This document shows, piece after piece, positions 53,494 to 62,842 of a stretch of DNA of 64,000 nt. Each line of letters starts with the position of its first letter. Position 1 is the stretch's first letter. The stretch spans positions 1 to 64,000 of the forward strand of contig JAOAHZ010000008.1 in NCBI GenBank assembly GCA_026414975.1, read 5' to 3'. The DNA comes from Bacteroidia bacterium (GTDB lineage: Bacteria > Bacteroidota > Bacteroidia > SpSt-205). The notes beneath the pieces are model-generated. The model was not told the DNA's origin. It saw only the letters and a program-made list of their open reading frames with translations, and made no database searches. A program made the translations under genes and the position numbers.

Positions 53494-53505
53494 GAAGCAA
53501 AGATA
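53482..53505. promoter_or_regulatory. Interlocked divergent promoters of pdhA and recF
   Basis: The minus-strand box TATCTTTG for pdhA is at 53498-53505, and the plus-strand box TACCTTTG for recF at 53482-53489 lies inside pdhA codons 2-4 (GCA AAG GTA read backwards). The boxes face apart with their start sites crossing, so each transcript begins inside the other's promoter. Confidence 0.55.
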
Positions 53506-53510
53506 CAGAA

Positions 53511-54539
53511 GTGCTTCGGGCGATTGAGCTGCACAACTTCCGGTGTTATGAGATAGGACGCTTTTATTTAGGCGAAAAAGGGACAGCATGGGTAGGACCT
53601 AATGCTTCAGGCAAAACATCTGTTCTGGAAGGCCTACAAAAAGTGGCTTTGCTGAGAGGGTTTGGCAAAGATGGAGAGATAGTACGCTGGGGGGCTTCCC
53701 AGTACCGTTTGCGCGCGCTTTGGCACAATAGCGTAGTGGAAGTGGTTTATGAGTTAGGAAAGGGAACGCGTCTCTTTTGGGACGGAGAACCTATCTATCC
53801 CCTCTCGCAGTGGATCGGGCGTCTGCCTGTGGTATCCTTGCGTCCGGGTGACTTAAACTGGATAGAAGGAAGGGCAGCTGAACGGCGACAGTGGGCCGAT
53901 AGACTCCTTAGCCAGGCTTACCCCGAGTACCTCAGCGCCCTTTCTCAGTATCAGCGTGCTTTAGAGCAGCGCAATGCCCTCCTAGCCCGTGCAGACCCCT
54001 CCCCGCAAACAGAGCTATGGGAACCTATACTCATCCGAGAAGGCATCTTTATACAGACCCTGCGTTACGAACTCAGTAAGCGGCTGTCCGAGTCTCTACA
54101 AAAGTTTTACGCTCACTTTGGCAAGGAGCCTGTTCAACTAACCTACAAGTTCTCTGTAGAGCCCCTGAAGGAGACTTGGGAAAGGGCTTGGAAGCGCTTA
54201 CGCAAAGATGAGTATAGGCTCAAACGCACCCTGATAGGCCCGCATTTGGAGGATTTCATAGTCCTTTTGTCGGGTCAACCTGCCCGAGGTTACGCTTCGG
54301 AGGGCCAGAAAAAGTCTCTGCTATTAGCCCTAAAATGGGCAGAGGTGGCTCATCTTCATCAGAAAGGATATCATCCCATCCTTTTGCTGGACGATATCGG
54401 CGAGAAGTTAGACCTCTACCGACTGAGAGCGGTAGGACATCTAAGTCGGTTAGCTTCTCAGACTTTTCTGACCGACACCGATGAAAGGCGAATTCGGGAT
54501 ATTTTTCCAGAGGTGGAGATTATTCACACCTGCAGTTAG
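53511..54539 (+). CDS. recF: DNA repair and recombination ATPase RecF
   Basis: 342 residues from GTG 53511. RecF loads RecA at gaps through RecFOR. Signs: N-terminal LHNFRCYEIG, Walker A GPNASGKTSVLE (about 29-40), the EGRAAERRQWADRLL segment typical of RecF, signature YASEGQKKSLLLALK, and Walker B LLLDDIGEKLD. An upstream ATG at 53492 is out of frame. It lies 21 bases past its -7 box. dnaA and dnaN, common neighbours elsewhere, are absent. A GC-rich hairpin follows. Confidence 0.92.
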   Translation: MLRAIELHNFRCYEIGRFYLGEKGTAWVGPNASGKTSVLEGLQKVALLRGFGKDGEIVRWGASQYRLRALWHNSVVEVVYELGKGTRLFWDGEPIYPLSQWIGRLPVVSLRPGDLNWIEGRAAERRQWADRLLSQAYPEYLSALSQYQRALEQRNALLARADPSPQTELWEPILIREGIFIQTLRYELSKRLSESLQKFYAHFGKEPVQLTYKFSVEPLKETWERAWKRLRKDEYRLKRTLIGPHLEDFIVLLSGQPARGYASEGQKKSLLLALKWAEVAHLHQKGYHPILLLDDIGEKLDLYRLRAVGHLSRLASQTFLTDTDERRIRDIFPEVEIIHTCS

Positions 54540-54583
54540 GATGGTCTGAGGGCTAAAAGCGTGGTATTGAAGGGCTTAGTTTT

Positions 54584-54631
54584 TTGGGGGGGCGGCGGCA
54601 GCGCCTGCGGCGCTGCCGCCGCCCCCCCCAA
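54584..54631. terminator. GC-rich inverted repeat between convergent genes (possible bidirectional terminator)
   Basis: Stem of about 21 bp with loop TGC: TT plus seven G (54586-54592) and CGGCGGCAGCGCC face GGCGCTGCCGCCG, eight C and AA. A six-T run lies directly 5' on the + strand (54580-54585). It sits between recF and the glycosyltransferase gene and shares its GGCGCTG core and G/C base with the element at 17156-17199. Confidence 0.6.
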
Positions 54632-54661
54632 CTATCCCCAAGACGAGCCCAACCCCCTTCT

Positions 54662-55852
54662 CTACTTCCTCACAAGCGCCTTTATCCAGCTCAAAGCTGA
54701 CTCTACAGCTTGATGAGAAGGGATTTGAGCGATGCAGGGATACGTTCGACTTCGGCTAAACTGATACTGGCACATCCAGCCGCAGCCAAAACAGGGCATT
54801 TCGTAGGTAATGACTTTGAGAGGAAAAGCTACCTCGGGTGGATAGGGAATAAAACGTCCCCAATGTCCTCCGCCTGCCATCATTAGAGTAGGGACTCCTA
54901 ACGTGGCAGCGATATGGCCTAAGCCCGTTTCAAGCCCTACTACCAGCACAGCATTTCGGATTTGCTCCGCAGCCTCCCGGAGAGTAAGCTTTCCTAGCCA
55001 ATCTTCTACCCCAGGTCTTATTAGGGAGGCGACTCGAGATCGGTCCGCTGCCGTTCCTATTAGACGAACCGGGAAAGATGTGCTGCGATGGACATATTCT
55101 ATTAGCACTCGCAGTAAATCTACAGGCGGGATCCGACCCGGCGACCCAGCCCCAACTAGCGCAACAGCATAGGATGAGGAGGGTCGGTACAAGCGGTCCC
55201 TGAGAGAAGTATAAATCGCCCAATCCAAGCCAGGGAATTCCAGTTCCTGAAGCCACGCATGGTAACGACTCCACTCATGAGCGAGGGGGGGAAGGGGATC
55301 TCTTCTAACCTTGCGATATAAAGACTTGTCTATGCAGTAGCTCAGTATAGCTGGCTCAGCTGCATGGTAGTCACGAGCCCACGCAATCCGTTTAGAAGCA
55401 GGCAGGTTCCAAGCCAACCAATCCTCGGCTACGATCCGACGAGTGAAGGTAGTCTGCCAAAGAACCTCCACCGGAGGAATGCGACGATGCAGCTCACTTA
55501 GTAAAGCGCGGCGATACCGAAAGCTGCGCCGTAAGCGTACGGGCTGGACGGGGATAACTTTATCAAATAATCCCGTCCACAGAGCCAAGTCTGCCCACAG
55601 ATCATTCGCCACAAGGTAAAAAGGCTTCTCGGGATGAGCTTTCCTGAGAGCAGCTACGAAGGGAAGCCACAGCCAAAAATCTCCCAATCCATCCAAACGA
55701 ATGAACAGAAAACCCTCCCCCTCCTTGGTGATAGCCGGGCGAAGAGAAAGGGTAATCAACCCCTCCAACACCGTCCATGTGCTGCGAAGCGCTACTTGAC
55801 TACGCCATGCTATCCGATGCCAGAGGCGAGGCAGCGAAGAAGGGACTTTCAC
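54662..55852 (-). CDS. Glycosyltransferase family 9 (heptosyltransferase-like)
   Basis: 396 residues, GT-B fold. Residues 46-75 have [21 protein letters not shown], the acceptor-side start typical of lipopolysaccharide heptosyltransferases, and the C-terminal half has [19 protein letters not shown] (about 295-315), the ADP-sugar binding segment. Four cysteines near the end (CFGCGWMC and CIAQ) could bind a metal or an Fe-S cluster, as in some GT9 proteins. It probably acts on surface polysaccharide. The start overlaps the hppD stop by ATGA. Confidence 0.82.
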   Translation of the reverse strand: MKVPSSLPRLWHRIAWRSQVALRSTWTVLEGLITLSLRPAITKEGEGFLFIRLDGLGDFWLWLPFVAALRKAHPEKPFYLVANDLWADLALWTGLFDKVIPVQPVRLRRSFRYRRALLSELHRRIPPVEVLWQTTFTRRIVAEDWLAWNLPASKRIAWARDYHAAEPAILSYCIDKSLYRKVRRDPLPPLAHEWSRYHAWLQELEFPGLDWAIYTSLRDRLYRPSSSYAVALVGAGSPGRIPPVDLLRVLIEYVHRSTSFPVRLIGTAADRSRVASLIRPGVEDWLGKLTLREAAEQIRNAVLVVGLETGLGHIAATLGVPTLMMAGGGHWGRFIPYPPEVAFPLKVITYEMPCFGCGWMCQYQFSRSRTYPCIAQIPSHQAVESALSWIKALVRK

Positions 55853-56979
55853 AGATTGCCACGCCGTGCCTGCTCCCGTTCTATGGCTTCAAAAAGAGCC
55901 TTAAAGTTCCCCTTCCCAAAAGAGCGGGCCCCCTTCCGCTGAATGATTTCATAAAATACCGTTGGACGATCCTGAACAGGTTTAGTAAAGATTTGCAGGA
56001 GATAGCCTTCCTCATCCCTATCCACGAGAATACCCAACTCCGACAGCACCTCCAAGGGCTCATCAATAAGTCCCACCCGGTCTGAGAGAGACTCATAATA
56101 GGCTTTCGGCGTCTCCAAAAATTCTACCCCGCGTCGTCGCAGTTCGCGTACGGTGTGGATAATATCGTCCGTAGCTAAGGCGATATGCTGTACCCCTTGC
56201 CCGTGATAAAACTCTAAGTACTCCTCAATTTGCGATTTGCGCCGCCCTTGAGCTGGCTCGTTGATAGGAAACTTAATGTACTCATTCCCATTCGCCATTA
56301 CCTTGCTCATGAGAGCCGAGTACTCGGTGGATATGTCCTTGTCGTCAAAGGAAATAAGCTGCTTGAATCCCATCACATCCCGATAGAACGCCACAAATTG
56401 ATTCATCTCCCCCAGATATACATTCCCGACGCAGTGATCCACATATTTCAGGCCCACAGGTTCGCTTTTGCCAAAACCCTCCCAAGGTACAAACCCCGGT
56501 AAGAAGGGACCATTATAGTTTCGCCGCTCTACAAATAAATGTACCGTATCGCCGTAAGTGTGAATCCCCGAGAGAACAACCGTGCCATGCTCATCACTGA
56601 GCGTAGTAGGTGAGAGATAGGACTTTCCCCCACGCTTAGTCGTCTCCTCGTAGGCCTTTTTAGCATCCTCTACCCACAGGGCCAGAACTCGTACCCCATC
56701 TCCATGACGGTAAATGTGGTCTGCAATGAAGTTGCCGGGATGATACGGCGTAGTCAAGACAAGCGTAACCTTGCCTTGACGCAAGACATAACTCGCAGCT
56801 TCGCGATACCCCGTCTCTAAACCGCGATAAGCTACAGGCTGAAATCCAAACGCATGTTGGTAGTAATAAGCGGACTGCTTGGCATTCCCGACATAAAACT
56901 CAATATGGTCGGTGCCTAAAATAGGCAGGAAATCGGTTGTCTCCGAAGGTCTTGATAAGGTTTCGGTAAGCGGGTTCAT
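55849..56979 (-). CDS. hppD: 4-hydroxyphenylpyruvate dioxygenase
   Basis: 376-residue Fe(II) vicinal-oxygen-chelate enzyme converting 4-hydroxyphenylpyruvate to homogentisate. The iron ligands are visible: His in [10 protein letters not shown] (about 178), His in [11 protein letters not shown] (about 258) and Glu in FYEIIQRKG (about 343). The C-terminal [16 protein letters not shown] helix is typical. It lies 3 bases after hmgA, the next enzyme of the pathway, and is coupled to the GT9 gene. Confidence 0.95.
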   Translation of the reverse strand: MNPLTETLSRPSETTDFLPILGTDHIEFYVGNAKQSAYYYQHAFGFQPVAYRGLETGYREAASYVLRQGKVTLVLTTPYHPGNFIADHIYRHGDGVRVLALWVEDAKKAYEETTKRGGKSYLSPTTLSDEHGTVVLSGIHTYGDTVHLFVERRNYNGPFLPGFVPWEGFGKSEPVGLKYVDHCVGNVYLGEMNQFVAFYRDVMGFKQLISFDDKDISTEYSALMSKVMANGNEYIKFPINEPAQGRRKSQIEEYLEFYHGQGVQHIALATDDIIHTVRELRRRGVEFLETPKAYYESLSDRVGLIDEPLEVLSELGILVDRDEEGYLLQIFTKPVQDRPTVFYEIIQRKGARSFGKGNFKALFEAIEREQARRGNL

Positions 56980-56982
56980 ATG

Positions 56983-58161
56983 TTATGCACTTTTTTCAGT
57001 TTCTGGTAGCCAGGTCAAGTAGTATTCAGGCATCTCTATAGCCAGGGCCTCAGCGGTAATCATCAGAGGGCGGAAGGTATCCACCATGACGGCAAGCTCC
57101 TTGGTCTCCTTCGCCCCGATGCTTTTTTCTACAGCGCCTGGATGAGGTCCATGTGGTATCCCCATAGGATGCAAGGTGATCATACCCCGCTCCACATGCT
57201 TACGACTCATAAACTCACCCTCCACATAGTACAGGACCTCATCTGAGTCCACATTGCTATGATTGTATGGAGCGGGGATAGCCAGAGGATGATAGTCGTA
57301 GAGCCGAGGCACGAAAGAGCATACTACAAACTGACGCGCTTCGTAGGTCTGATGAACCGGTGGAGGCTGATGCACTCGTCCAGTTATCGGCTCAAAATCA
57401 TGAATAGAAAAAGCGTAAGGATATAGATAACCATCCCACCCCACGAAATCAAAGGGATGATTTGCCAGAATGTAAGTAAAGAGCTCGCCTCGCTTCTTGA
57501 TCTTGACCACAAACTCTCCTGTCTCATAATGGGTCTCCAAATCCGTAGGAGGTCTCAAGTCCCGCTCACAAAAAGGAGCATGTTCCATAAGCTGCCCATG
57601 ATCGTTCATGTACCGCTTGGGAAAACGGATAGCCCCACAATAAGATTCTATGATGAACAAGCGATTCTGAGGGGTGTCAAAGTGGATTTGATAAATCGTG
57701 CCTCGGGGGATGTGGAGGTAGTCGCCAGGCCTAAAGGTTATCTTGCCGAAGCCTGTACGCAGCTCCCCTGTGCCCTCGTGCACAAAAATTAGCTCGTCGG
57801 CCGAAGCATTCTTATAGAAATAGTCCGAAAACCCTTGGGTAGGAGCCGCTAAGGATAAATGCACATCGTCATTGAAGAGTATCACCGCTCGGCTGGCTAT
57901 GTAGTCATCTTTAGGCTGAATCTGAAACCCGCGAAAGGCTCGATGTCGCATGTTGTTTTCCACGGCTGCCTTTGGACGCAGGTCTATCGTTTGGTTCTCC
58001 ACCGCCCGTACTGTCGTAGGGGGATGGACATGATACACCAAGCTATAAATGTCAGAAAAACCCTCTGTACTGATAAGCTCCTCAGCGAATAGCTTTCCAT
58101 TATTTCGGAACTGTGTGTGTCTCTTATGAGGAACTTGACCAAGACGAGTGTAGTAGGGCAT
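56983..58161 (-). CDS. hmgA: Homogentisate 1,2-dioxygenase
   Basis: 392 residues from ATG 58161 (the frame opens at 58203). It opens the homogentisate ring to maleylacetoacetate. Two cupin halves are visible, with HEGTGELRTGFGKITFRPGDYLHIPRGTIY split over about 128-157 and the iron-site HPMGIPHGPHPGA near 335-347. The box TACCTTTG (58166-58173) lies 4 bases before the ATG, so it begins a probable leaderless hmgA-hppD-GT9 mRNA. The isomerase for maleylacetoacetate is not in the window. Confidence 0.94.
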   Translation of the reverse strand: MPYYTRLGQVPHKRHTQFRNNGKLFAEELISTEGFSDIYSLVYHVHPPTTVRAVENQTIDLRPKAAVENNMRHRAFRGFQIQPKDDYIASRAVILFNDDVHLSLAAPTQGFSDYFYKNASADELIFVHEGTGELRTGFGKITFRPGDYLHIPRGTIYQIHFDTPQNRLFIIESYCGAIRFPKRYMNDHGQLMEHAPFCERDLRPPTDLETHYETGEFVVKIKKRGELFTYILANHPFDFVGWDGYLYPYAFSIHDFEPITGRVHQPPPVHQTYEARQFVVCSFVPRLYDYHPLAIPAPYNHSNVDSDEVLYYVEGEFMSRKHVERGMITLHPMGIPHGPHPGAVEKSIGAKETKELAVMVDTFRPLMITAEALAIEMPEYYLTWLPETEKSA

Positions 58162-58165
58162 GCAG

Positions 58166-58173
58166 CAAAGGTA
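58166..58173 (-). promoter_or_regulatory. -7 box TACCTTTG for hmgA-hppD
   Basis: Exact TAnnTTTG, 4 bases before the hmgA ATG; it rules out the longer open frame. Confidence 0.6.
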
Positions 58174-58256
58174 GAAAATCTGCTTGATTCTCCCAAGGAA
58201 CATGGACTCGGCTCAAGGCCAAGAGTCTGCGGCTTACTATAATCCCCTTAGCCTAA

Positions 58257-59861
58257 CTAAGCCCCAGCGTATCGCACCGCCGCCTCCAAGAATCCCGTAA
58301 AGAGCGGATGAGGATTCTCTACCTGACTCTGAAACTCCGGATGAAACTGCACTCCGATGAAGAAGGGATGATTCGGAAGCTCCACGATTTCAGCGAGGTC
58401 CTTTTCGGGATATCGCCCACTGACGATAAGCCCCGCCGACTCCATGGCAGAACGGTAAGCGTTATTGAGCTCATACCGATGGCGATGTCGCTCGTGGATG
58501 ACAGGCTTTTGATAAAGACGCCAGGCCAATGTGCCTTCTTTGATTTCACAAGGATAGCTCCCCAAGCGCATAGTTCCTCCTTTTGCAGAGAGTTGTCTCT
58601 GCTCAGGCATCAGGTCTATGACGGGATAAGGCGTATCGGGATATATCTCCGTAGAATGAGCGCTTCCCCACCCCAGCACATTTTGAGCAAACTCCACTAC
58701 AGCCATTTGCATGCCGAGACATATGCCGAAAAATGGAATGTGGCGTAGGCGAGCATGCCGGATGGCTAGAATTTTGCCTAGAATCCCCCGCTCTCCGAAA
58801 CCAGGAGCCACCAATATCCCGTGAGCCCCTTTGAGCTTGAGTTCCACATTTTTGGGAGTTAGCTCGGCAGAATGAACCCAAAGCACCTCTACCTTAGTAG
58901 ATTGCCATCCACTGGCATGCGTAAGGGCCTCATGAATAGACTTATACGCGTCATGAAGCTCCACATACTTTCCGACTAAGGCGATCCGTACGAGACGCTG
59001 AGCTTTCTTCAAACCCTCTACGAAAGCGCGCCAGCGACTCAGATCCGGCTCCGCTCGTGTAGGCAGCCGAAAACGCCGAAGGATGACTTCATCCAGTTTT
59101 TCCTTACGCAACTGAAAGGGTACTTCGTAAATAGTTGGAACATCCACCGCTTGTATCACAGCATTGCGAGGCACGTTGGTAAGAAGGGCTATCTTAGCAC
59201 GCATCTCCTTTGGAAGGGGCTTAGGCGTGCGGCATATCAGTACGTCTGGCTGTACGCCAGCTCGTTGTAACTCCCGGACAGAATGCTGAGTAGGCTTTGT
59301 CTTCAGTTCCCGAGTGGCTTCCAAATACACAATCAGGGTAAGGTGTAAGAAAAGGACTCGCAGCGGTCCGAGTTCGTAGTGAAGTTGACGCGCGGCCTCT
59401 ATGTAAGGCAGCGATTCTATGTCGCCGACGGTACCTCCCAGCTCCGTGATGACAAGGTCATACGGCTCCTGCTGAGCCAAGAGCGTGAAGCGGCGCTTGA
59501 TTTCATCGGTTACATGCGGAATGACCTGCACCGTCTTACCTAAGTACTCCCCTGCCCGCTCCCGTTCAATGATAGCCTGGTATATCTTTCCCGTGGTTAC
59601 ATTGTGATGGCGGGTGGTCTGGATGCCTAAAAATCGCTCGTAATGTCCCAAATCCATATCCGTCTCGGCTCCATCGTAGGTAACAAAGACTTCACCGTGT
59701 TCATAAGGATTGAGCGTGCCGGGGTCTACATTGAGGTAGGGGTCAAACTTTTGGAGGGTCACTCTAAAACCTCGGGCTTGAAGGAGTTTAGCTAAAGAGG
59801 CCGCTACAATCCCCTTGCCTAAAGAAGACACAACACCCCCAGTGATAAAGATATACCGCAT
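58257..59861 (-). CDS. pyrG: CTP synthase
   Basis: 534 residues. The amidoligase domain begins YIFITGGVVSSLGKGIVAASL with the ATP P-loop and KFDPYLNVDPGTLNPYEHGEVFVT; the C-terminal class I glutamine amidotransferase domain (about 290-534) has the nucleophile Cys in GICLGMQ and the HPEF pair with Glu. It makes CTP from UTP and glutamine. It is the last gene of a unit starting at the O-antigen-ligase-like gene; only 6 bases separate it from the cobalamin-binding protein gene. Confidence 0.97.
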   Translation of the reverse strand: MRYIFITGGVVSSLGKGIVAASLAKLLQARGFRVTLQKFDPYLNVDPGTLNPYEHGEVFVTYDGAETDMDLGHYERFLGIQTTRHHNVTTGKIYQAIIERERAGEYLGKTVQVIPHVTDEIKRRFTLLAQQEPYDLVITELGGTVGDIESLPYIEAARQLHYELGPLRVLFLHLTLIVYLEATRELKTKPTQHSVRELQRAGVQPDVLICRTPKPLPKEMRAKIALLTNVPRNAVIQAVDVPTIYEVPFQLRKEKLDEVILRRFRLPTRAEPDLSRWRAFVEGLKKAQRLVRIALVGKYVELHDAYKSIHEALTHASGWQSTKVEVLWVHSAELTPKNVELKLKGAHGILVAPGFGERGILGKILAIRHARLRHIPFFGICLGMQMAVVEFAQNVLGWGSAHSTEIYPDTPYPVIDLMPEQRQLSAKGGTMRLGSYPCEIKEGTLAWRLYQKPVIHERHRHRYELNNAYRSAMESAGLIVSGRYPEKDLAEIVELPNHPFFIGVQFHPEFQSQVENPHPLFTGFLEAAVRYAGA

Positions 59862-59867
59862 AAAAGG

Positions 59868-60734
59868 TCAGAGAAGAGGAGCCCAGAGTCGTCCTATGTG
59901 CCGATTGAATCGGTAGGTAGGGGTGTGTAAGAGCTCATACAGACCTTCAGCCGCCGACACTAAGAGCGGGCTTGGATAAAAGAGACCTGCCGTACCTTTG
60001 AAAGCGTAGAGCCGTTTGGCTCGGAAGGCACTCAGCCCTTGCACTTGAGGGAGTCGAGCCCACTGGGACAAAGCCTCTCCAGCTTCGTTTAGCGTACTAC
60101 CAGGCAGAGATAGAATAATGACTTCAGGGTCTAAGTGAAGGAGCTTCTCCCAGAAAAGCCGTTCGCCGACAAGCACATTCACTCCCCCACCCCATGTAGC
60201 AACTAACTCAGCCCAGCGCCCCATGGCCGAAAGCGGTATGGTAGGCTGAAGGCATGCAACGGTGGGCTTGTGGGTTAGCCGTTGAGTCAAGGACAAGAGG
60301 CGCTCGTACCGACGCCGCTGGTCGTCAAACCACCGTTCAAACGAGCGCCCTGCCCGAAGCTGAGTCTTGAGGGATAAGACCAGCTTCTCGTAAGAGTCCC
60401 AATCTGCGGCTCGGATGGGTAGAAGCTGCGCAGGGTATCCAACCGCCTTTTGAAAGAGGTTCATAAGATCAGCCTCGGCAAGGTCTGGAGGCATTGAGTC
60501 TATGAGGAAAGCTATGCCATCGGGTCTGAGGGTAGAAAGGGCTCCATAATCGGGGGCGTACGGCCCGAGAAAAGCCTCCCAGCCTTCCCGATGAGCGTTA
60601 GGGCGAGTACAAACGGGGAGGTTTTGAATAGAAGCAGGTTCCTTGCATAAGTGACTGCGCCCGACTAAGGATCGCATCCCCGCGGCCTTGACTATCCAAA
60701 GAGTAGTTTCTGGGGCGAGAGAAGCCCAGCGCAT
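59868..60734 (-). CDS. Cobalamin-binding protein, BtuF-like, without signal peptide
   Basis: 288 residues. The start WASLAPETTLWIVKAAG, followed by LVGRSHLCKEP and LPVCTRPN, matches the cobalamin-binding branch of the periplasmic binding protein (ABC type III) family, with DYGALSTLRPDGIAF in the middle and VIILSLPGS in the second lobe. No signal peptide is seen with this start, as in other members of this branch, so its cell location is uncertain. No BtuCD transporter is nearby. It lies 10 bases after the O-antigen-ligase-like gene and 6 bases before pyrG. Confidence 0.75.
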   Translation of the reverse strand: MRWASLAPETTLWIVKAAGMRSLVGRSHLCKEPASIQNLPVCTRPNAHREGWEAFLGPYAPDYGALSTLRPDGIAFLIDSMPPDLAEADLMNLFQKAVGYPAQLLPIRAADWDSYEKLVLSLKTQLRAGRSFERWFDDQRRRYERLLSLTQRLTHKPTVACLQPTIPLSAMGRWAELVATWGGGVNVLVGERLFWEKLLHLDPEVIILSLPGSTLNEAGEALSQWARLPQVQGLSAFRAKRLYAFKGTAGLFYPSPLLVSAAEGLYELLHTPTYRFNRHIGRLWAPLL

Positions 60735-60744
60735 GCCACCAAAG

Positions 60745-62004
60745 CTACGACTTGCCCGCTGTAAGCTGACTCCATAGCAACCCCGTCCCCCACAAAAACG
60801 CCGTAACCCCCACCTGTCGCTCTAAAAACGCCTCCACTTGCAGAAGAAGGAGCCAGTAAATAATCCACCCTTCCCATCGTCTATCCAGTCTCTTCCACAG
60901 AGCTGCTACCCAAAACAGGACAAAAAGCCCTACCCCCACTAACCCCAAACCTACGGCATACTCTACGAACTGATTATGAGGCAAAATATAGGTTTCTCGG
61001 TCCCAACGATACGGCAGACGAGGTATCTGAGCGAAAATCGCTGACTCGTTATCTGCAATCCCCACTCCAAACAAAGGCGAACGCCGAAAAGCATGACAGC
61101 TCGCCTCTAAAGCTGCTAATCGGCGTGCAACAGAAGCATAGGTAATATACCCCCCTGGCTTGTAAGTAGCTAAATCCTCCCTCAAGCTCTGCCAGCGTTT
61201 CTGGATGGGGGGAAAGGTTAGCCCAAGCCCTACTAAACCCCCCCCTACCCCTGCTATAGCCACCACGGCCCATATCCATCGCTTCGGGGATCGAAGCGCC
61301 CATAGTCCCACAAGCGCAAGACCCGTCCCATACAAAGCCCCTAATCCCGTCCTTAGCGCCAGAGTGTGCAGAATCACCCCATACAACCCAGCTATAATAA
61401 GGCGAAGTTTTTTGCCCCCATATAGTGGAAGGGTCCATAAAAAGAACAAACCCACCCCAACTAACCCTGCATAATAGATGTGAGATAGGCCGCCCAGCAT
61501 AGGGATGTAGCGCCCCTGCCGAATCTCCTCCAACCCCCACGCAAAGTTCTGTAGGAATCGTACAAGGGTGCCCATTCCTACCGTAAGCAAGCTCAGATGA
61601 TAGCTCAGATGAATGAATTTTTGGGCAGGCTCCTCAGTGCGCTTCCATGAGAGGATCGCAGCAGGGAGTAAAAAAAGGAAAGGCAGTTTTACTCGCATCT
61701 CCACGAGCCACTGACTCTTGTTGGTCGTGTAAAACCATGATACAGCATGAAGCCCATACAGAAGTAAAAACGGTAGGTAGAGCCCCCCCCACTCGCAAAA
61801 GGTCTGCCGAAGCGTGGCGCGCCCTCTCCTATCTGCCACTAAGCTCATTAGGAGTCCCCCTACACCGATGCTGATTAGACTATGAGAAAAGCTAAGCCCT
61901 ATCGCTACACTCAGCGAGGATATCACACTGAGGGCATATAAAAGTCGAGAAGCAATTGAAGGCTTTGGTATCCCTTCAGAGGCAGAACTACATCTTCGGC
62001 ACAC
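60745..62004 (-). CDS. O-antigen ligase/polymerase-like membrane protein
   Basis: 419 residues, about ten or more membrane helices. A large periplasmic loop near residues 270-340 is followed by LPHNQFVEYAVGLGLVGVG, the HNxxL..G..G pattern of the Wzy_C/O-antigen ligase family. It would join or polymerise surface glycans. The GTG start at 62004 lies 4 bases after TAGCTTTG (62009-62016); this match, and the lack of a nearer ATG before the first helix, support GTG. It leads a unit with the cobalamin-binding protein and pyrG. Confidence 0.78.
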   Translation of the reverse strand: MCRRCSSASEGIPKPSIASRLLYALSVISSLSVAIGLSFSHSLISIGVGGLLMSLVADRRGRATLRQTFCEWGGLYLPFLLLYGLHAVSWFYTTNKSQWLVEMRVKLPFLFLLPAAILSWKRTEEPAQKFIHLSYHLSLLTVGMGTLVRFLQNFAWGLEEIRQGRYIPMLGGLSHIYYAGLVGVGLFFLWTLPLYGGKKLRLIIAGLYGVILHTLALRTGLGALYGTGLALVGLWALRSPKRWIWAVVAIAGVGGGLVGLGLTFPPIQKRWQSLREDLATYKPGGYITYASVARRLAALEASCHAFRRSPLFGVGIADNESAIFAQIPRLPYRWDRETYILPHNQFVEYAVGLGLVGVGLFVLFWVAALWKRLDRRWEGWIIYWLLLLQVEAFLERQVGVTAFLWGTGLLWSQLTAGKS

Positions 62005-62008
62005 TGGG

Positions 62009-62016
62009 CAAAGCTA
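62009..62016 (-). promoter_or_regulatory. -7 box TAGCTTTG for the O-antigen-ligase-like gene
   Basis: Exact TAnnTTTG, 4 bases before the GTG start. Confidence 0.5.
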
Positions 62017-62070
62017 CCCATATCAGCTTGAGATAGACCACCATCCTACAGACCCAATGGCGTTGGTTAG

Positions 62071-62766
62071 CTATCCGTCTGATTGAGGTGTTTCTCTCAA
62101 ACCTGCTCTAAGATTGAGTAGCTCCACCCCAAGGGAAAATAGCATGGCAAAGTAAATGTAGCCTTTGGGTATTTCCAATCCTGTTCCTTCGGCTACCAGC
62201 GCAAATCCCACGAGCAAAAGAAAAGCAAGGGCTAACATTTTGATGGTAGGGTGTCGCATGATGAAGTTTTGAATGCGTTGGGCTGCAAAAACCATAAGTA
62301 GGAAGGCCGCTCCGATGGCTAATATCGCTATTTCCACCCTTCGGCTCATGCCCACTGCCGTCAGAATAGAATCCGCCGAGAAAACGAAATCTATAACTGC
62401 CACCTGAGCCAAAACGCCTGTAGAGGAACCGAGACGCTCTGGACTGCCTTCAGACCGACGATGAATCTCTTTCACAGCTTTGTACAAGAGGAATAGCCCC
62501 CCTCCCATCAGGAGAAGCTCGCGCACGCCCACTTCGTGACCCATTATCGTTAGCAAGGTCCGATCTAAGCGAAGGAGTTGGAAAGCCCCCAGCAGCAGAG
62601 CCACTCTAAGAAGCGGAGAATAAACCAGCCAAAATCGCCACACCAGCCGCCGACGAGCAGACGGCAAACCCTCCGCCACAATCCCGACAAATATCACATT
62701 ATCTATCCCTAAGGCTATCTCCATGAGCAGCAGCGTGATAAAGCTTAGAATTCCTTCACCCCACAT
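62071..62766 (-). CDS. TerC-family membrane protein
   Basis: 231 residues, about seven membrane helices. The TerC pattern is seen twice: MEIALGIDNVIFVGIVAEGLP near the start and VIDFVFSADSILTAVGM (about 123-139), with the paired Asp residues in helices 1 and 4. Family members are linked to metal (manganese) export and metalation of secreted proteins, and to tellurite resistance; the specific role here is inferred only from family. No exact -7 box is seen upstream. Confidence 0.88.
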   Translation of the reverse strand: MWGEGILSFITLLLMEIALGIDNVIFVGIVAEGLPSARRRLVWRFWLVYSPLLRVALLLGAFQLLRLDRTLLTIMGHEVGVRELLLMGGGLFLLYKAVKEIHRRSEGSPERLGSSTGVLAQVAVIDFVFSADSILTAVGMSRRVEIAILAIGAAFLLMVFAAQRIQNFIMRHPTIKMLALAFLLLVGFALVAEGTGLEIPKGYIYFAMLFSLGVELLNLRAGLRETPQSDG

Positions 62767-62842
62767 ACAACGCAGCTAAGGACGGCCAAACGCTTCATCC
62801 AAAGGGTTCAAGCGAGATTCCGAAAACTCCACGAAGGAGATT

